Assembly (NCBI RefSeq): GCF_010119935.1
Contig: NZ_CP048209.1
Coordinates: forward strand, 3,971,001-4,035,000
From: Paenibacillus lycopersici
GTDB taxonomy: Bacteria; Bacillota; Bacilli; Paenibacillales; Paenibacillaceae
Direction of reading: 5' to 3'
DNA: 64,000 nucleotides
Part shown: positions 8,440 to 16,253 of the stretch, piece after piece
Position numbering within the stretch: the first letter of the stretch is position 1
How the letters are laid out: the number at the start of each line of letters is the position of its first letter
Notes under the pieces: generated by a model
Told to the model about the DNA's origin: nothing
The model's input: only the letters and a program-made list of their open reading frames with translations
Databases searched by the model: none
Program-made: the position numbers and the translations under genes

Positions 8440-9060
8440 ATGGCTTTGACGCCGATTCACAATGCACAGACACCGATTTCCACCGACAGACGCTCCGGTT
8501 CCGCATCCTGGATTCGAGGCGCGGTATTCACCGCCTTGTTCGCGGCCCTGTTCGTCGCCTTCAGCTTCGCCAAAATCCCGCTATGGTACTCGGCCGTCCC
8601 GATTACGCTCCAGACGCTCGCCGTCATGCTCGCAGGCGGCCTGCTCGGCGCTTTCTACGGATTCTTGAGCATTATCATCGTCGTCCTTCTGACGGCAATC
8701 GGACTCCCGCTCCTTGGCGGCAGCGGCGGCATTGCCGTTATTTTCGGCGCGACGGGCGGCTACATATGGATGTTCCCGCTTTCCGCCCTGCTCATCGGCT
8801 TCGCCAGCGACCGGCTGTTCGCAGGCTCGAAGAAGCTGAACCGAACCGGCATCGTCCTGCTGTTCGCCAGCCTGGCGCTCTTCGGCGTCGTTCTCTCCTA
8901 CGTCGGCGGCGTGCCGTGGCTTGCGCATAAAGCGAAGCTGAGCTTCGGCGCCGCCATGAGCGGCGGATGCTATCCGTTCCTAATCGGCGACTGCCTCAAA
9001 GCCGTCGCGGCGACCGCATTGATCAGCACGCTGCGGCCGATGCTGGCTCGGCTGCGCTGA
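8440..9060 (+). CDS. bioY: BioY biotin-specific S-component of an ECF transporter
   Basis: 206 residues of six membrane segments after a 25-residue polar N-terminus. Family features include PITLQTLAVMLAGGLLG (about 51-67) and the GGTGGY-like segment here IFGATGGYIW, plus the C-terminal PFLIGDCLKA. BioY captures biotin and docks with an EcfA/EcfT module, which is encoded divergently next door. The ATG at 8440 is preferred over an in-frame TTG at 8434 because AGAGGAG is correctly spaced from it. The BirA operator overlaps its leader, so repression by biotin is expected. Confidence 0.93.
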   Translation: MALTPIHNAQTPISTDRRSGSASWIRGAVFTALFAALFVAFSFAKIPLWYSAVPITLQTLAVMLAGGLLGAFYGFLSIIIVVLLTAIGLPLLGGSGGIAVIFGATGGYIWMFPLSALLIGFASDRLFAGSKKLNRTGIVLLFASLALFGVVLSYVGGVPWLAHKAKLSFGAAMSGGCYPFLIGDCLKAVAATALISTLRPMLARLR

Positions 9061-9186
9061 CATTCGCAGCGCTTGCTGCCCGGTCGCAGCGCTGACAAGC
9101 CGCGCCGAGGAGCAGCGTCCGCTCAAGAAGCGTCCGCTCACGCAAGCAAAATTCCGCCTTACCTAATACTTCGCTAGAAAGCCTGC

Positions 9187-9765
9187 CTACAGGCCGAGCT
9201 CCCGCCGCAGCAATTGGGCGAGCTCGGACAGGGTAGGCTTTTTAAGCGTTATGACCAGCTGATTCCCCGTCAACGATGCCGATTGAACGCGCAGCGGCTT
9301 CGGGACGGAATCTCCGAGCGGAATGACGATATCGTCGAAATATTTCAAAGGCAGCGTTCGGCTTCTCAGCTTCGCTTCGTCCACCTCGGCGATCAGGTTC
9401 GGATCTTGCCATTTCACGTTATAGTAGACGACGATGCCGACCGGGACGCGATTCTTCACCTTCAAGTTATAATGGCCTGCCACGCGGCCGTTCTCGAACC
9501 GAAAACGCGCGCCGGTAATCGTCACGTTCGGTCCGTACTGCGGGTTGGCCGCAATGTAAGCTTTGCCTATATTGTTGACGTCGGCTTCGGAGAGGGTCAG
9601 CTTCGTGCTTAAGCTCCTGGCCATGTCGAGCGCCCGGTCTTCCAGAGGTACCGGGGTATAATTCAGATCGAGCGTTTCAGCCGGTTTGACGTACCATGCG
9701 GCCGCCGCCCCCAGGACTGCGATCAGCAGCAGGAGCGTTCCAAGCACGATAATCAGTTTCTTCAC
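9187..9765 (-). CDS. Membrane-anchored extracytoplasmic protein, YpmS-like in outline
   Basis: 192 residues: a basic MKKL start, one hydrophobic anchor (about 4-24) and an external domain of beta strands (VTITGARFRFENGRVAGHYNLKVKN, VGIVVYYNVKW). The GTG at 9765 is favoured since GGGAGG lies 11 bases upstream; the earlier GTG at 9777 overlaps that same site. The layout resembles the YpmS/DUF2140 exported proteins but I cannot confirm membership. It converges with bioY and stands alone, with the LtaS-like gene further left on the map's right-hand side. Confidence 0.7.
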   Translation of the reverse strand: MKKLIIVLGTLLLLIAVLGAAAAWYVKPAETLDLNYTPVPLEDRALDMARSLSTKLTLSEADVNNIGKAYIAANPQYGPNVTITGARFRFENGRVAGHYNLKVKNRVPVGIVVYYNVKWQDPNLIAEVDEAKLRSRTLPLKYFDDIVIPLGDSVPKPLRVQSASLTGNQLVITLKKPTLSELAQLLRRELGL

Positions 9766-9913
9766 CTTTCGCGGCACCTCCCGGTTCTTCTAGTATACGC
9801 CTCTCGTCCGTTCGCCTTCTAGTTCGCCGATTGATTCTGCACGGCGCCCATACTCGCGTAAGCCGGCATGCAGCCCGAGCCCGCGATGACCCTCCGTGTT
9901 CCCGAACGGCAAC

Positions 9914-9940
9914 AGCCCGGGAGCGCTTATCTCCCGGGCT
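9914..9940. terminator. GC-rich hairpin after the LtaS-like gene
   Basis: Perfect ten-pair stem AGCCCGGGAG/CTCCCGGGCT with a seven-base loop, 25 bases beyond the LtaS stop. There is no strong U-tract, so termination is likely but not certain. Confidence 0.6.
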
Positions 9941-9964
9941 TGCCTGCTTCGCGTATTCAATCGG

Positions 9965-11908
9965 CTACCGCTTCGGAAGCGACCGCACGTAATGGTCGGA
10001 CAGCGTCATCAGCTTCATGATGTAATCATAATCGGCGCGATACGGCGACAGATCCGTAACCGGCTCCAGCGTTCGGATATTGACGGCGGTTCCGTCGTCG
10101 AAGCCTTTGCCCGGCACGAACAATACGTCGTCGTTGAAGAACGAACCGGTCGGCAAGTAATAGCGCGAGCCGACGACGTTATGGTCGACGTTAAGCAAGT
10201 CATGTCCGAAGGCCGTGAATTTCGCCTCGTCCAGCGAAATGCCGAGCAGGTTCGTTACCGTCGGCAGAATATCGACCTGTCCTCCGACCCGATCCACGAC
10301 TTCCCCCTTCTGCTCGCCCGGCACGCGAACGATGAGCGGGATGTTGAAGCGCGTCACTTTCGGATCGTATTTGATCCCGAGCGCCTCGCCGACCTGCGCA
10401 GGATCGTTATCGTCCGGCTGCAGGCCGAAATGGTCGCCGTAGAAGACGAGCACGGTGTCGTCCCACAGGCCGGCTGCTTTGAGCCGTTCGATCAGCGTGC
10501 CGATCGCATAATCCGTATAATTGACGGCAAGCAGGTAGTTGCCGAGCTGCGTGCCCTTCAGCTTGTCGGGCAGCGTCATCTTCGCGCGGTCGGCCGGCAC
10601 CGCGAACGGGAAGTGGCTCGATACCGTAATGAACTGGGCGTAGAACGGCTGCTTGCTCACGCTGATTTCGCTCAGCTTGTCGACGGCGGTATGGTACAAT
10701 TCCTCGTCGGACGCGCCGAAGCTGTTGAAATGGTCGTTCTTGTAATACGGCTTGTCGTAATAGTGATTGAAGTTAATGGCCGCGTACAGCTTGTTCCGGT
10801 CCCAGAACGTCACGTCATTGACATGGAAAGTGTCCGCCACGTAGCCGTTCTGCTGCAGCAGCCGCGGCAGGCTCGGCACGTTCCGGTTCCCGTAGCCCGT
10901 CGACATGGCGATCTGCGCCGTCGGATAGATGGACGTATTGGACATGAATTCCGCATCCGATGTATTGCCTTGGCCGATTTGCTGGAAAATATGCGGGAAG
11001 TAAATGCCCTCGTCGGCCAGCTTGTTCAAGTTCGGCGTCAGCTCCTTGCCGTCCAGCTTCAAGTGGATCGGGAAGTTCTGGAACGCTTCGAGCTGCACGA
11101 AGATGACGTTCTTGCCTTTCGCGATCCCGAAATCGACCGGCGTTCCGCCCTGTTTGTCTTGGTACGGATACGTCGCCTGCAGGTCCTTGGCCTGCTTGGC
11201 GAATTCCTCCGTGTTGCCTTCGGCGGCGATGCTGTTGTCTTTGGCCGCTTTGATCGCGGCCGTCACCTGATAATTCAGGAAGCCTTCGTCCTCCGCCAGC
11301 ACGAGCTCGTTCTCGATGGGCATGCCGGTCTGGATGAACCTCGCCGACACGACGACCGCGAGAATGAACAGCACGCTCAGCACGACGCGGTACATCGGCC
11401 TTGCCGGAGCGGTTTTACCGAATCGGAAGCCGGATGGGCCGCTTCTTCTCTTCCCGGTAACCGATGTATAAATCCACCAGCCGAGCGCGAACGCGATATC
11501 CGGGAAGAACCAGTAATGGCTCCACTGTACCGTGTTCTCGACGCTGTCTTTGATTTTGGTCACCTGATGCAGCTCGTATAGCGCAGTGTATGTCGGCAGG
11601 GTGCCGAAATGCTCGAAATAGACCGCCGACGAGAACAACAGCAGCGACAAGAGCAGGTTCAGCCCGCCGTACGCCCATGCTTTAAGCTTGGCCGGCGTCG
11701 CCAGCTCAAGCGCGCATGCCAGCACGAGCAGCGCGGAAGCGTCCGCGGTCAGCCGCGTCCATTTGATGTCGCCGAACAGAAAATAGCGCAGCAGCGCCAG
11801 CTTGACGAGCAGAATGAAGACGGCCGCGTAGAACAGCGGCACGCGGACATTCCGCTCCTCGTTCAAGCGAAGCAGCCGTTTGGGCGATTGAATCGGTGAA
11901 TGATGCAT
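9965..11908 (-). CDS. LtaS-like lipoteichoic acid synthase/phosphoglycerol transferase
   Basis: 647 residues: five N-terminal membrane segments (about 24-190) followed by an extracellular sulfatase-fold domain. Metal and catalytic residues of LtaS enzymes are visible: Glu in VQLEAFQ (274), the nucleophilic Thr in GQGNTSDAEF (316), and FYGDHFG with Asp/His near 490. LtaS polymerises glycerol phosphate from phosphatidylglycerol on the outer membrane face. It lies 24 bases after a radical SAM gene on the same strand and ends in a GC hairpin, so the two probably form an operon. Whether it is a primary synthase or a primase/stress paralogue cannot be told. Confidence 0.9.
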   Translation of the reverse strand: MHHSPIQSPKRLLRLNEERNVRVPLFYAAVFILLVKLALLRYFLFGDIKWTRLTADASALLVLACALELATPAKLKAWAYGGLNLLLSLLLFSSAVYFEHFGTLPTYTALYELHQVTKIKDSVENTVQWSHYWFFPDIAFALGWWIYTSVTGKRRSGPSGFRFGKTAPARPMYRVVLSVLFILAVVVSARFIQTGMPIENELVLAEDEGFLNYQVTAAIKAAKDNSIAAEGNTEEFAKQAKDLQATYPYQDKQGGTPVDFGIAKGKNVIFVQLEAFQNFPIHLKLDGKELTPNLNKLADEGIYFPHIFQQIGQGNTSDAEFMSNTSIYPTAQIAMSTGYGNRNVPSLPRLLQQNGYVADTFHVNDVTFWDRNKLYAAINFNHYYDKPYYKNDHFNSFGASDEELYHTAVDKLSEISVSKQPFYAQFITVSSHFPFAVPADRAKMTLPDKLKGTQLGNYLLAVNYTDYAIGTLIERLKAAGLWDDTVLVFYGDHFGLQPDDNDPAQVGEALGIKYDPKVTRFNIPLIVRVPGEQKGEVVDRVGGQVDILPTVTNLLGISLDEAKFTAFGHDLLNVDHNVVGSRYYLPTGSFFNDDVLFVPGKGFDDGTAVNIRTLEPVTDLSPYRADYDYIMKLMTLSDHYVRSLPKR

Positions 11909-11932
11909 GATTGTATGAAAACCCTTCTTTCC

Positions 11933-12811
11933 TTACATGCTGAACCGCTGCCTGTATCCGCACTTGCGGCACAGCTCCTCCACCACTTCGCGGCGGGAGA
12001 AGCCGTCGTACATACGGTTCGCCCGTTCCCCCTCGATGATTGCCGAGAACGGAGTCTGATGAATGTTGCCCAGATCGATAACCCCTTCGCCGTCCAGGCA
12101 GCACGGAATGACGGTGCCGTCCACGAGCACGCCGGCTTGATTCCGCAGTCCGTGGCAGAAGCCGCGGCCCTCGTCTTCCTTCTCCTTCAAATCCGGCCAT
12201 TTGAACTCATGGTCGTGGTTCAAGTAGATCCGGTCGGCGAGCTTGATCCCTTTGCCGCGGGTGAACTGATCCTGAATGCGGTACTCGAGCGCGAATTCCC
12301 GCTCCAGCAGGTCCAGAATGTCCTGGTTGCGCTGACGCTGCACGTTCGTCACGTTGTTCTCCGTTAGATTCCACAGCCGCAGCGAGATCAAGACGTTCGA
12401 CCTGGCGACGGCTTCCTTGGCAAACGTCAGAACGCTGCCGACGTACCCTTCCTTGTCGACCGATCCTTCATGCCCGTCGAAGCTGTGCAGGGAGAAATTA
12501 ATTTGGCGCAGCGCCGGCTTGCCGATGATTTTCGGTCCTGCCTTATGGAGCAGCGTGCCGTTCGTGGTCAGATTGACCTTGAAGCCGCGTTCGCCGGCGA
12601 GATCGAGCAGCACGTCGATTTTGGGATGGAGCAGGGGCTCGCCCTTGACGTGGAAATAAATATGCTCGGTATGCGGCCTGATTTCATCCAGCGTCTTCGT
12701 GAAATCCTCGATGCCGATGAACCCTTTCGCGCGATTCGTCGGCGGACAGAAGGAGCAGGCCAGATTGCAGATGCTCGTTATTTCGATATAAAATTTCTTG
12801 AATGTCTTCAT
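11933..12811 (-). CDS. Radical SAM/SPASM-type protein
   Basis: 292 residues. The radical SAM cluster motif is CNLACSFC (about 15-22, CxxxCxxC), followed by a GEPLLHP segment and an LTTNGTLL strand. C-terminal cysteines (FCHGLRN, IPCCLDG, LCRKCGYR) suggest a SPASM-like auxiliary iron-sulfur site. Members modify peptides, sugars or proteins; the substrate here is unknown. It directly precedes the LtaS-like gene, which suggests but does not prove a role at the envelope. No precursor peptide gene is seen adjacent. Confidence 0.88.
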   Translation of the reverse strand: MKTFKKFYIEITSICNLACSFCPPTNRAKGFIGIEDFTKTLDEIRPHTEHIYFHVKGEPLLHPKIDVLLDLAGERGFKVNLTTNGTLLHKAGPKIIGKPALRQINFSLHSFDGHEGSVDKEGYVGSVLTFAKEAVARSNVLISLRLWNLTENNVTNVQRQRNQDILDLLEREFALEYRIQDQFTRGKGIKLADRIYLNHDHEFKWPDLKEKEDEGRGFCHGLRNQAGVLVDGTVIPCCLDGEGVIDLGNIHQTPFSAIIEGERANRMYDGFSRREVVEELCRKCGYRQRFSM

Positions 12812-12944
12812 GACGCCAGCGCCTCGTTTCCTCGCTTCAACCCTATGCTTTGCAATACCATACCCTCCATTATAGGACGCCGGGACGAGGCCTGTCCACT
12901 TTCGGCGCCGGGCCTTCCAGCAACTCCCTTAGGCCAACCGGCTC

Positions 12945-12978
12945 CATACAAAGAAACAGGACCTTCGGAAAGGCCCTG
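12945..12978 (-). terminator. Terminator after the gene at 13032
   Basis: Minus-strand stem CAGGGCCTT/AAGGTCCTG (one G-U pair) with a TCCG loop, followed by TTTCTTTG. Confidence 0.7.
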
Positions 12979-13031
12979 CGCTTGTACGGGATGTATTCGG
13001 TTCGGCATATGCAGGCCTGCGCAAACGCGGC

Positions 13032-13364
13032 CTATGCGCCCTGGAGCAGCTTGTGCAGCTCGTCGGCCGTGCGTTCGACGTTCAGCACGTACTCGACCGC
13101 GATGTCGGGCTTGTTCTCGCTGCGGAAAATCGTTCCTTCCAGGCGATAGCCGTTCGTTCTGGCTAACGAGTAGAACTCGCAAAGCTGGTCGGCAATTCGC
13201 ACGGCCTGCTCTTTGGACGAAGCCGTATACAGCGTGTTGCCGAAACTTAGCGGATTGTTGTTGCTTTGGATGTTGACATGGAAGGCATCGGCTTCGCCAT
13301 TCACCTGCTCCTGCTTCACCAGAATTTGATTGTTGTAACAATTCAACAGATAATGGACTGTCAT
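13032..13364 (-). CDS. Hypothetical protein, 110 residues
   Basis: The ATG at 13364 (MTVHYLLN) is spaced six bases from AGGCGGTG; an ATG three codons upstream is too close to that site. The product is soluble, with alternating strands and helices (NTLYTASSKEQAVRIADQLCEFYSLA). No known motif is recognised. It is followed by its own terminator. Similar small proteins occur singly in Paenibacillus, but I cannot name a family. Confidence 0.65.
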   Translation of the reverse strand: MTVHYLLNCYNNQILVKQEQVNGEADAFHVNIQSNNNPLSFGNTLYTASSKEQAVRIADQLCEFYSLARTNGYRLEGTIFRSENKPDIAVEYVLNVERTADELHKLLQGA

Positions 13365-13459
13365 GTCATTCACCGCCTAATCACTGGTTTCGGCTCGCTT
13401 ATCCGCTTGCCGTATTCCTTATTAAACGAGCCGTCGCGTCATGAAACCCGGCGCAGCCT

Positions 13460-13756
13460 CTATTCCTCCGCTTCGGAGAAATGCGCGCCGCAGAACGCTT
13501 CCAGCATCTGCTCTTCTTCGTCCTCCAGCTCGGCGTCGACGTATTTGTCGGTCAGCCGCTCGTACAGCTCGTACTTGACGACCCTGCCGCCGTCGCCGTC
13601 CGCGCGGTAGATGACCCGAAGATACAAGCCGCCTTCGACGTACAGATCGTCGTCCTCGGCAACCTCCGTGTCCAATTTGAATTCATACCGCTCCCCGGCC
13701 AAAATCCCGAACGGATCTTTGATTTTCTCAACGGTATAGGCTTCGATCTCGATCAT
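13460..13756 (-). CDS. DUF6509-like small acidic protein
   Basis: 98 residues starting MIEIEAYTVEKIKDPFGILA, a pattern I associate with the DUF6509 family of Bacillales proteins (YxVEKxKDPFGIL then RYEF). The C-terminus is strongly acidic (DAELEDEEEQ). The start is placed at 13756, preceded by AAGGATGAGG; the frame is open 33 bases further. No function is established. It is soluble and probably a single-gene unit. Family naming is from memory and should be taken as moderately sure. Confidence 0.7.
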   Translation of the reverse strand: MIEIEAYTVEKIKDPFGILAGERYEFKLDTEVAEDDDLYVEGGLYLRVIYRADGDGGRVVKYELYERLTDKYVDAELEDEEEQMLEAFCGAHFSEAEE

Positions 13757-13835
13757 GTTCCTCATCCTTCCAGACGTCGTAGCCTCCATTATACCGCGTT
13801 TGGGGACGACTTACGAACCGGCGGGACTGCGCGCT

Positions 13836-14513
13836 TCACTCTCTGAACTCCTCGCGCGCCGGCAGCGCCTCCTGCGGCACGCGCTTGTCCGCCATTGAGA
13901 TCCGCGATGCCTGGAATCGTCCGGCATAACGGAACACCGGGCCCAGCACGGGGTTGTTGACATCGACCTTAATGCGATAGCAGCCGGCCGCGTCGTCATA
14001 CCATTCATAGACGTCCGCAACGCCGGTCAACCGTTCCGGGAAACGGAACCGCAGCAACTTCTCGTAAAATCGTTGTTCGCCCGAGCGGATATGGATGCCT
14101 CCGTTCGGCGAGACGTCCAGCGCCAAGTCGACGGCCAGATGCTGCTTCGTGCCCAAGTAATCGACGATGCGCCGCCTTTCCGGGCTGTAAATCATCGTTG
14201 CGTCGAATTTGCGCACGCCGTTCGGGAATCGGAACCTCCGGCTCCACGTGACGGTTTCCCGCCCGAAGCTGTCCCTATAGGCGTAATTGGCGACCGTGAA
14301 CGGAATGTTCTCGCCTGCCTGCGGGAACATGATGCGGCGCGTCGAACCGAGCAGCAGCGGAGCCGAAGCCCATTTGGCGTACCAGATCCGTTCCATGACG
14401 CCTTTGCCGATCGAGGCGACGCCGTCTTGGCTGTTGAAGCCGAACCGTTCCTGCATGCGCGGATGCAGCGTTCGAAACGAGGCGCCCAATACGCGTTCAT
14501 AGATGGATTTCAT
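13836..14513 (-). CDS. DUF4166 domain protein
   Basis: 225 residues with the DUF4166 pattern: LHPRMQERFGF near the N-terminus, then KGVMERIW, RRFRFPNGVRKFDATM and DYLGTKQHL in the middle. The function is unknown. The ATG has GGAGGG upstream and lies four bases after the stop of the SRPBCC-DoxX gene, so the two are one operon. DUF4166 genes are commonly found beside DoxX-like genes in Bacillales, which agrees with the order here. Confidence 0.8.
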   Translation of the reverse strand: MKSIYERVLGASFRTLHPRMQERFGFNSQDGVASIGKGVMERIWYAKWASAPLLLGSTRRIMFPQAGENIPFTVANYAYRDSFGRETVTWSRRFRFPNGVRKFDATMIYSPERRRIVDYLGTKQHLAVDLALDVSPNGGIHIRSGEQRFYEKLLRFRFPERLTGVADVYEWYDDAAGCYRIKVDVNNPVLGPVFRYAGRFQASRISMADKRVPQEALPAREEFRE

Positions 14514-14517
14514 AGCG

Positions 14518-15594
14518 TCATCGCCCTCCGTAGGATCGATTTGGCGTTCTCCGGCAGCGCCTGGCTTGCGGAAGATCGAGGCGCGTATGCAGCACTGCGA
14601 AGCAGAGCGCGATCATCCCTAGCGCGAGCGCCGCCGGGTTGTACGGCGTCGCCAGCAGCCCGGGGCTGGCCGCGGCGGCCGCCAGCGCCATGGCCGCTAA
14701 CAACAGCATTTGCAGCAGCAGCACTGGGCGGCTCCGATGCAGCGGCAGCGACGCGATGCCGATGCCGGCTTCGGCCGCGCCGAGCAGCTTGACGAGCAGC
14801 GGCGCCCAGCGGTCAGGAATCCAGCCGACCTCCTGCATCAGGGCAAGCTCGCCGTGACCCGGGAAGAGCAGCTTCGGCAGCAGGCCCTGGCCGATCCACA
14901 GCAGCGCCAGCGCGGCGGCGCAGCCGTAGTGAATCAACGCTTGCCGGACGAGCATCCGCGGCGGTATGCCGTCTTCGAGCCAGATGCGGAGCGCGTCGAA
15001 GCTCCATGCGGTCACCCACCCGAACAGCGGCCGGAACAGCCAGCGGTCGAACGCCGCCCCGGTCCAGCCGAAGCGCGTCCGGTAATCGTATTGGGTCGCG
15101 AAGCGGATTTCGCGCCCTGCGCCGCCGCTCTGTTCCGGCTGTCCGGACCGTCCGGGCTGTTCGGGCTTTTCGGCCTGTTCGGCCTGTTCGGACTTTCCGG
15201 GCTGTTCCGGCTGTCCGCTCTGTTCCGGCTGTCCGGGCGTTTCGCGGCTCCCGCTCTCGCCCGCCTCCGTGTACTTCCAATATCCCGCCCCCGTGCGAAT
15301 AAGCGACCACGGCTGCCGGGAACCGAATACGAGCGTCGACAGCCGCGCATTGCGCTTCGAAGCGATGCGCGAACGCGTCTCGCCCGTTCCGGCGATTCGC
15401 AGTCCGAACCCGATTCTGGTGCTGTACGTGAACCCTTGCGGCGCTTCGGAGCTCGTGCGCGGCAGATAGGCGATGTCGCTGAACCGCAAATCCCACTGCC
15501 GATGCAGCTCCGGCCGCTGCGTATGTGCCCACAGCGCTTCCATGTCGGCGCGTATCGTCGTTTCCACGTAGATCGGCTTTCTTCCGTCCATCAT
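14518..15594 (-). CDS. SRPBCC domain fused to DoxX-like membrane domain, with Pro/Glu/Gln/Gly insertion
   Basis: 358 residues. The first 110 resemble a polyketide-cyclase/SRPBCC fold (IYVETTIRADMEALWAHTQRPELHRQWD). Residues about 115-158 are low-complexity units such as GQPEQPGKSEQ, encoded by nine-base DNA repeats. Then the fold resumes (IRFATQYDYRTRFGW), and the last 150 residues carry four membrane segments typical of DoxX-like proteins. AGGAG precedes the ATG. It is the first gene of an operon with the DUF4166 gene. The inserted repeat interrupts the ligand-binding domain in an exposed loop and probably varies in length between strains. Confidence 0.8.
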   Translation of the reverse strand: MMDGRKPIYVETTIRADMEALWAHTQRPELHRQWDLRFSDIAYLPRTSSEAPQGFTYSTRIGFGLRIAGTGETRSRIASKRNARLSTLVFGSRQPWSLIRTGAGYWKYTEAGESGSRETPGQPEQSGQPEQPGKSEQAEQAEKPEQPGRSGQPEQSGGAGREIRFATQYDYRTRFGWTGAAFDRWLFRPLFGWVTAWSFDALRIWLEDGIPPRMLVRQALIHYGCAAALALLWIGQGLLPKLLFPGHGELALMQEVGWIPDRWAPLLVKLLGAAEAGIGIASLPLHRSRPVLLLQMLLLAAMALAAAAASPGLLATPYNPAALALGMIALCFAVLHTRLDLPQARRCRRTPNRSYGGR

Positions 15595-15679
15595 TCCTGC
15601 TCAGCTCCTCTCTAGCGCAAGTATAACGGCGAATCCGGCCGTTCCGGCAGAACCAACTTCCATAGAACGGCAGCACAAA

Positions 15680-15704
15680 GAGGTACTACGGTTTGTAGTA
15701 CCTC
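15680..15704. promoter_or_regulatory. Perfect inverted repeat upstream of the DoxX/DUF4166 operon
   Basis: GAGGTACTAC and GTAGTACCTC separated by five bases, 86 bases before the operon start. This may be an operator or a terminator-like hairpin; no strong U-tract follows on either strand. Confidence 0.5.
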
Positions 15705-15873
15705 AGCGTGCAGATGAACCTCTCCGCAACTGCCGGCTGCACAAGCGCACCCGCCTCAAAGTATCGAAGTGCCTATAATAGACGTTCCGGGCAGGCTCGT
15801 GACAACTTGAGCCCTGGAGCACGGACAGAACCTGCAGCCGCTTCGCGGGCATGGACTGGACTGCACAGAAGCT

Positions 15874-15906
15874 GCGACCCGGCCGTCATCATGACTGCCG
15901 GGTCGC
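15874..15906. repeat. Inverted repeat in the 15.6-16.25 kb intergenic region
   Basis: Perfect ten-pair arms GCGACCCGGC/GCCGGGTCGC with a 13-base loop, just left of the dispersed repeat element. No gene is visible in 15595-16253; it holds this hairpin, the one at 15680 and the element at 15930. Confidence 0.6.
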
Positions 15907-15929
15907 GGTACGTCCGCCGAGCGAGGAAA

Positions 15930-16107
15930 CGGACAGGAGATCCGTTAATCCCTTCATGATCACGTTTTCCCGTGTGTTGGCGGACAGGGGATCCGTTATA
16001 TCGGCCGATTAACCTGTTTTCGAAGTCATTCGGAGTCATTAACGGATCCTGCGTCCGTGCGCTACCCCAAAAGCCCCGATTCGCCAAAATAACGGAACCT
16101 CTGTCCG
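15930..16107. repeat. Dispersed four-unit intergenic element, copy A
   Basis: Four copies of a 20-base motif near CGGACAGGAGATCCGTTATT: forward at 15930 and 15981, reverse with outer ends at 16057 and 16107. Distances between equivalent positions are 51, 77 and 50 bases. The spacers share a TTTT run at matching offsets but otherwise differ. No coding potential is seen. The same arrangement recurs at 41266 and 55786. Confidence 0.88.
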
Positions 16108-16253
16108 CCCGTCCGGATGAAGGCAGCCCTTCAACACATACGGCGTCGAACGTTCCAGGTCAGCCTGAGGTATACGGGCAGTAGAACCTCGGCTTGTCGA
16201 AAATGCCCCAAAATACGGCCGTAAACCGCCATTTCCTGTTTCCCCGCTGCGAA

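Noticed and set aside
9896..11581. 561-residue plus-strand frame opposite the LtaS gene
   Set aside because: Antisense shadow of a high-GC gene; no RBS and no recognisable domain.
11933..13364. Ribosomally made modified peptide cluster around the radical SAM gene
   Set aside because: The adjacent small proteins (110 and 98 residues) do not resemble precursors with a leader and a Cys- or Gly-rich core, and no exporter or peptidase is in the same operon.
15930..16107. CRISPR-like interpretation of the repeated 20-mers
   Set aside because: Repeats are in both orientations, only two per orientation, and the spacers share sequence; there are no cas genes.
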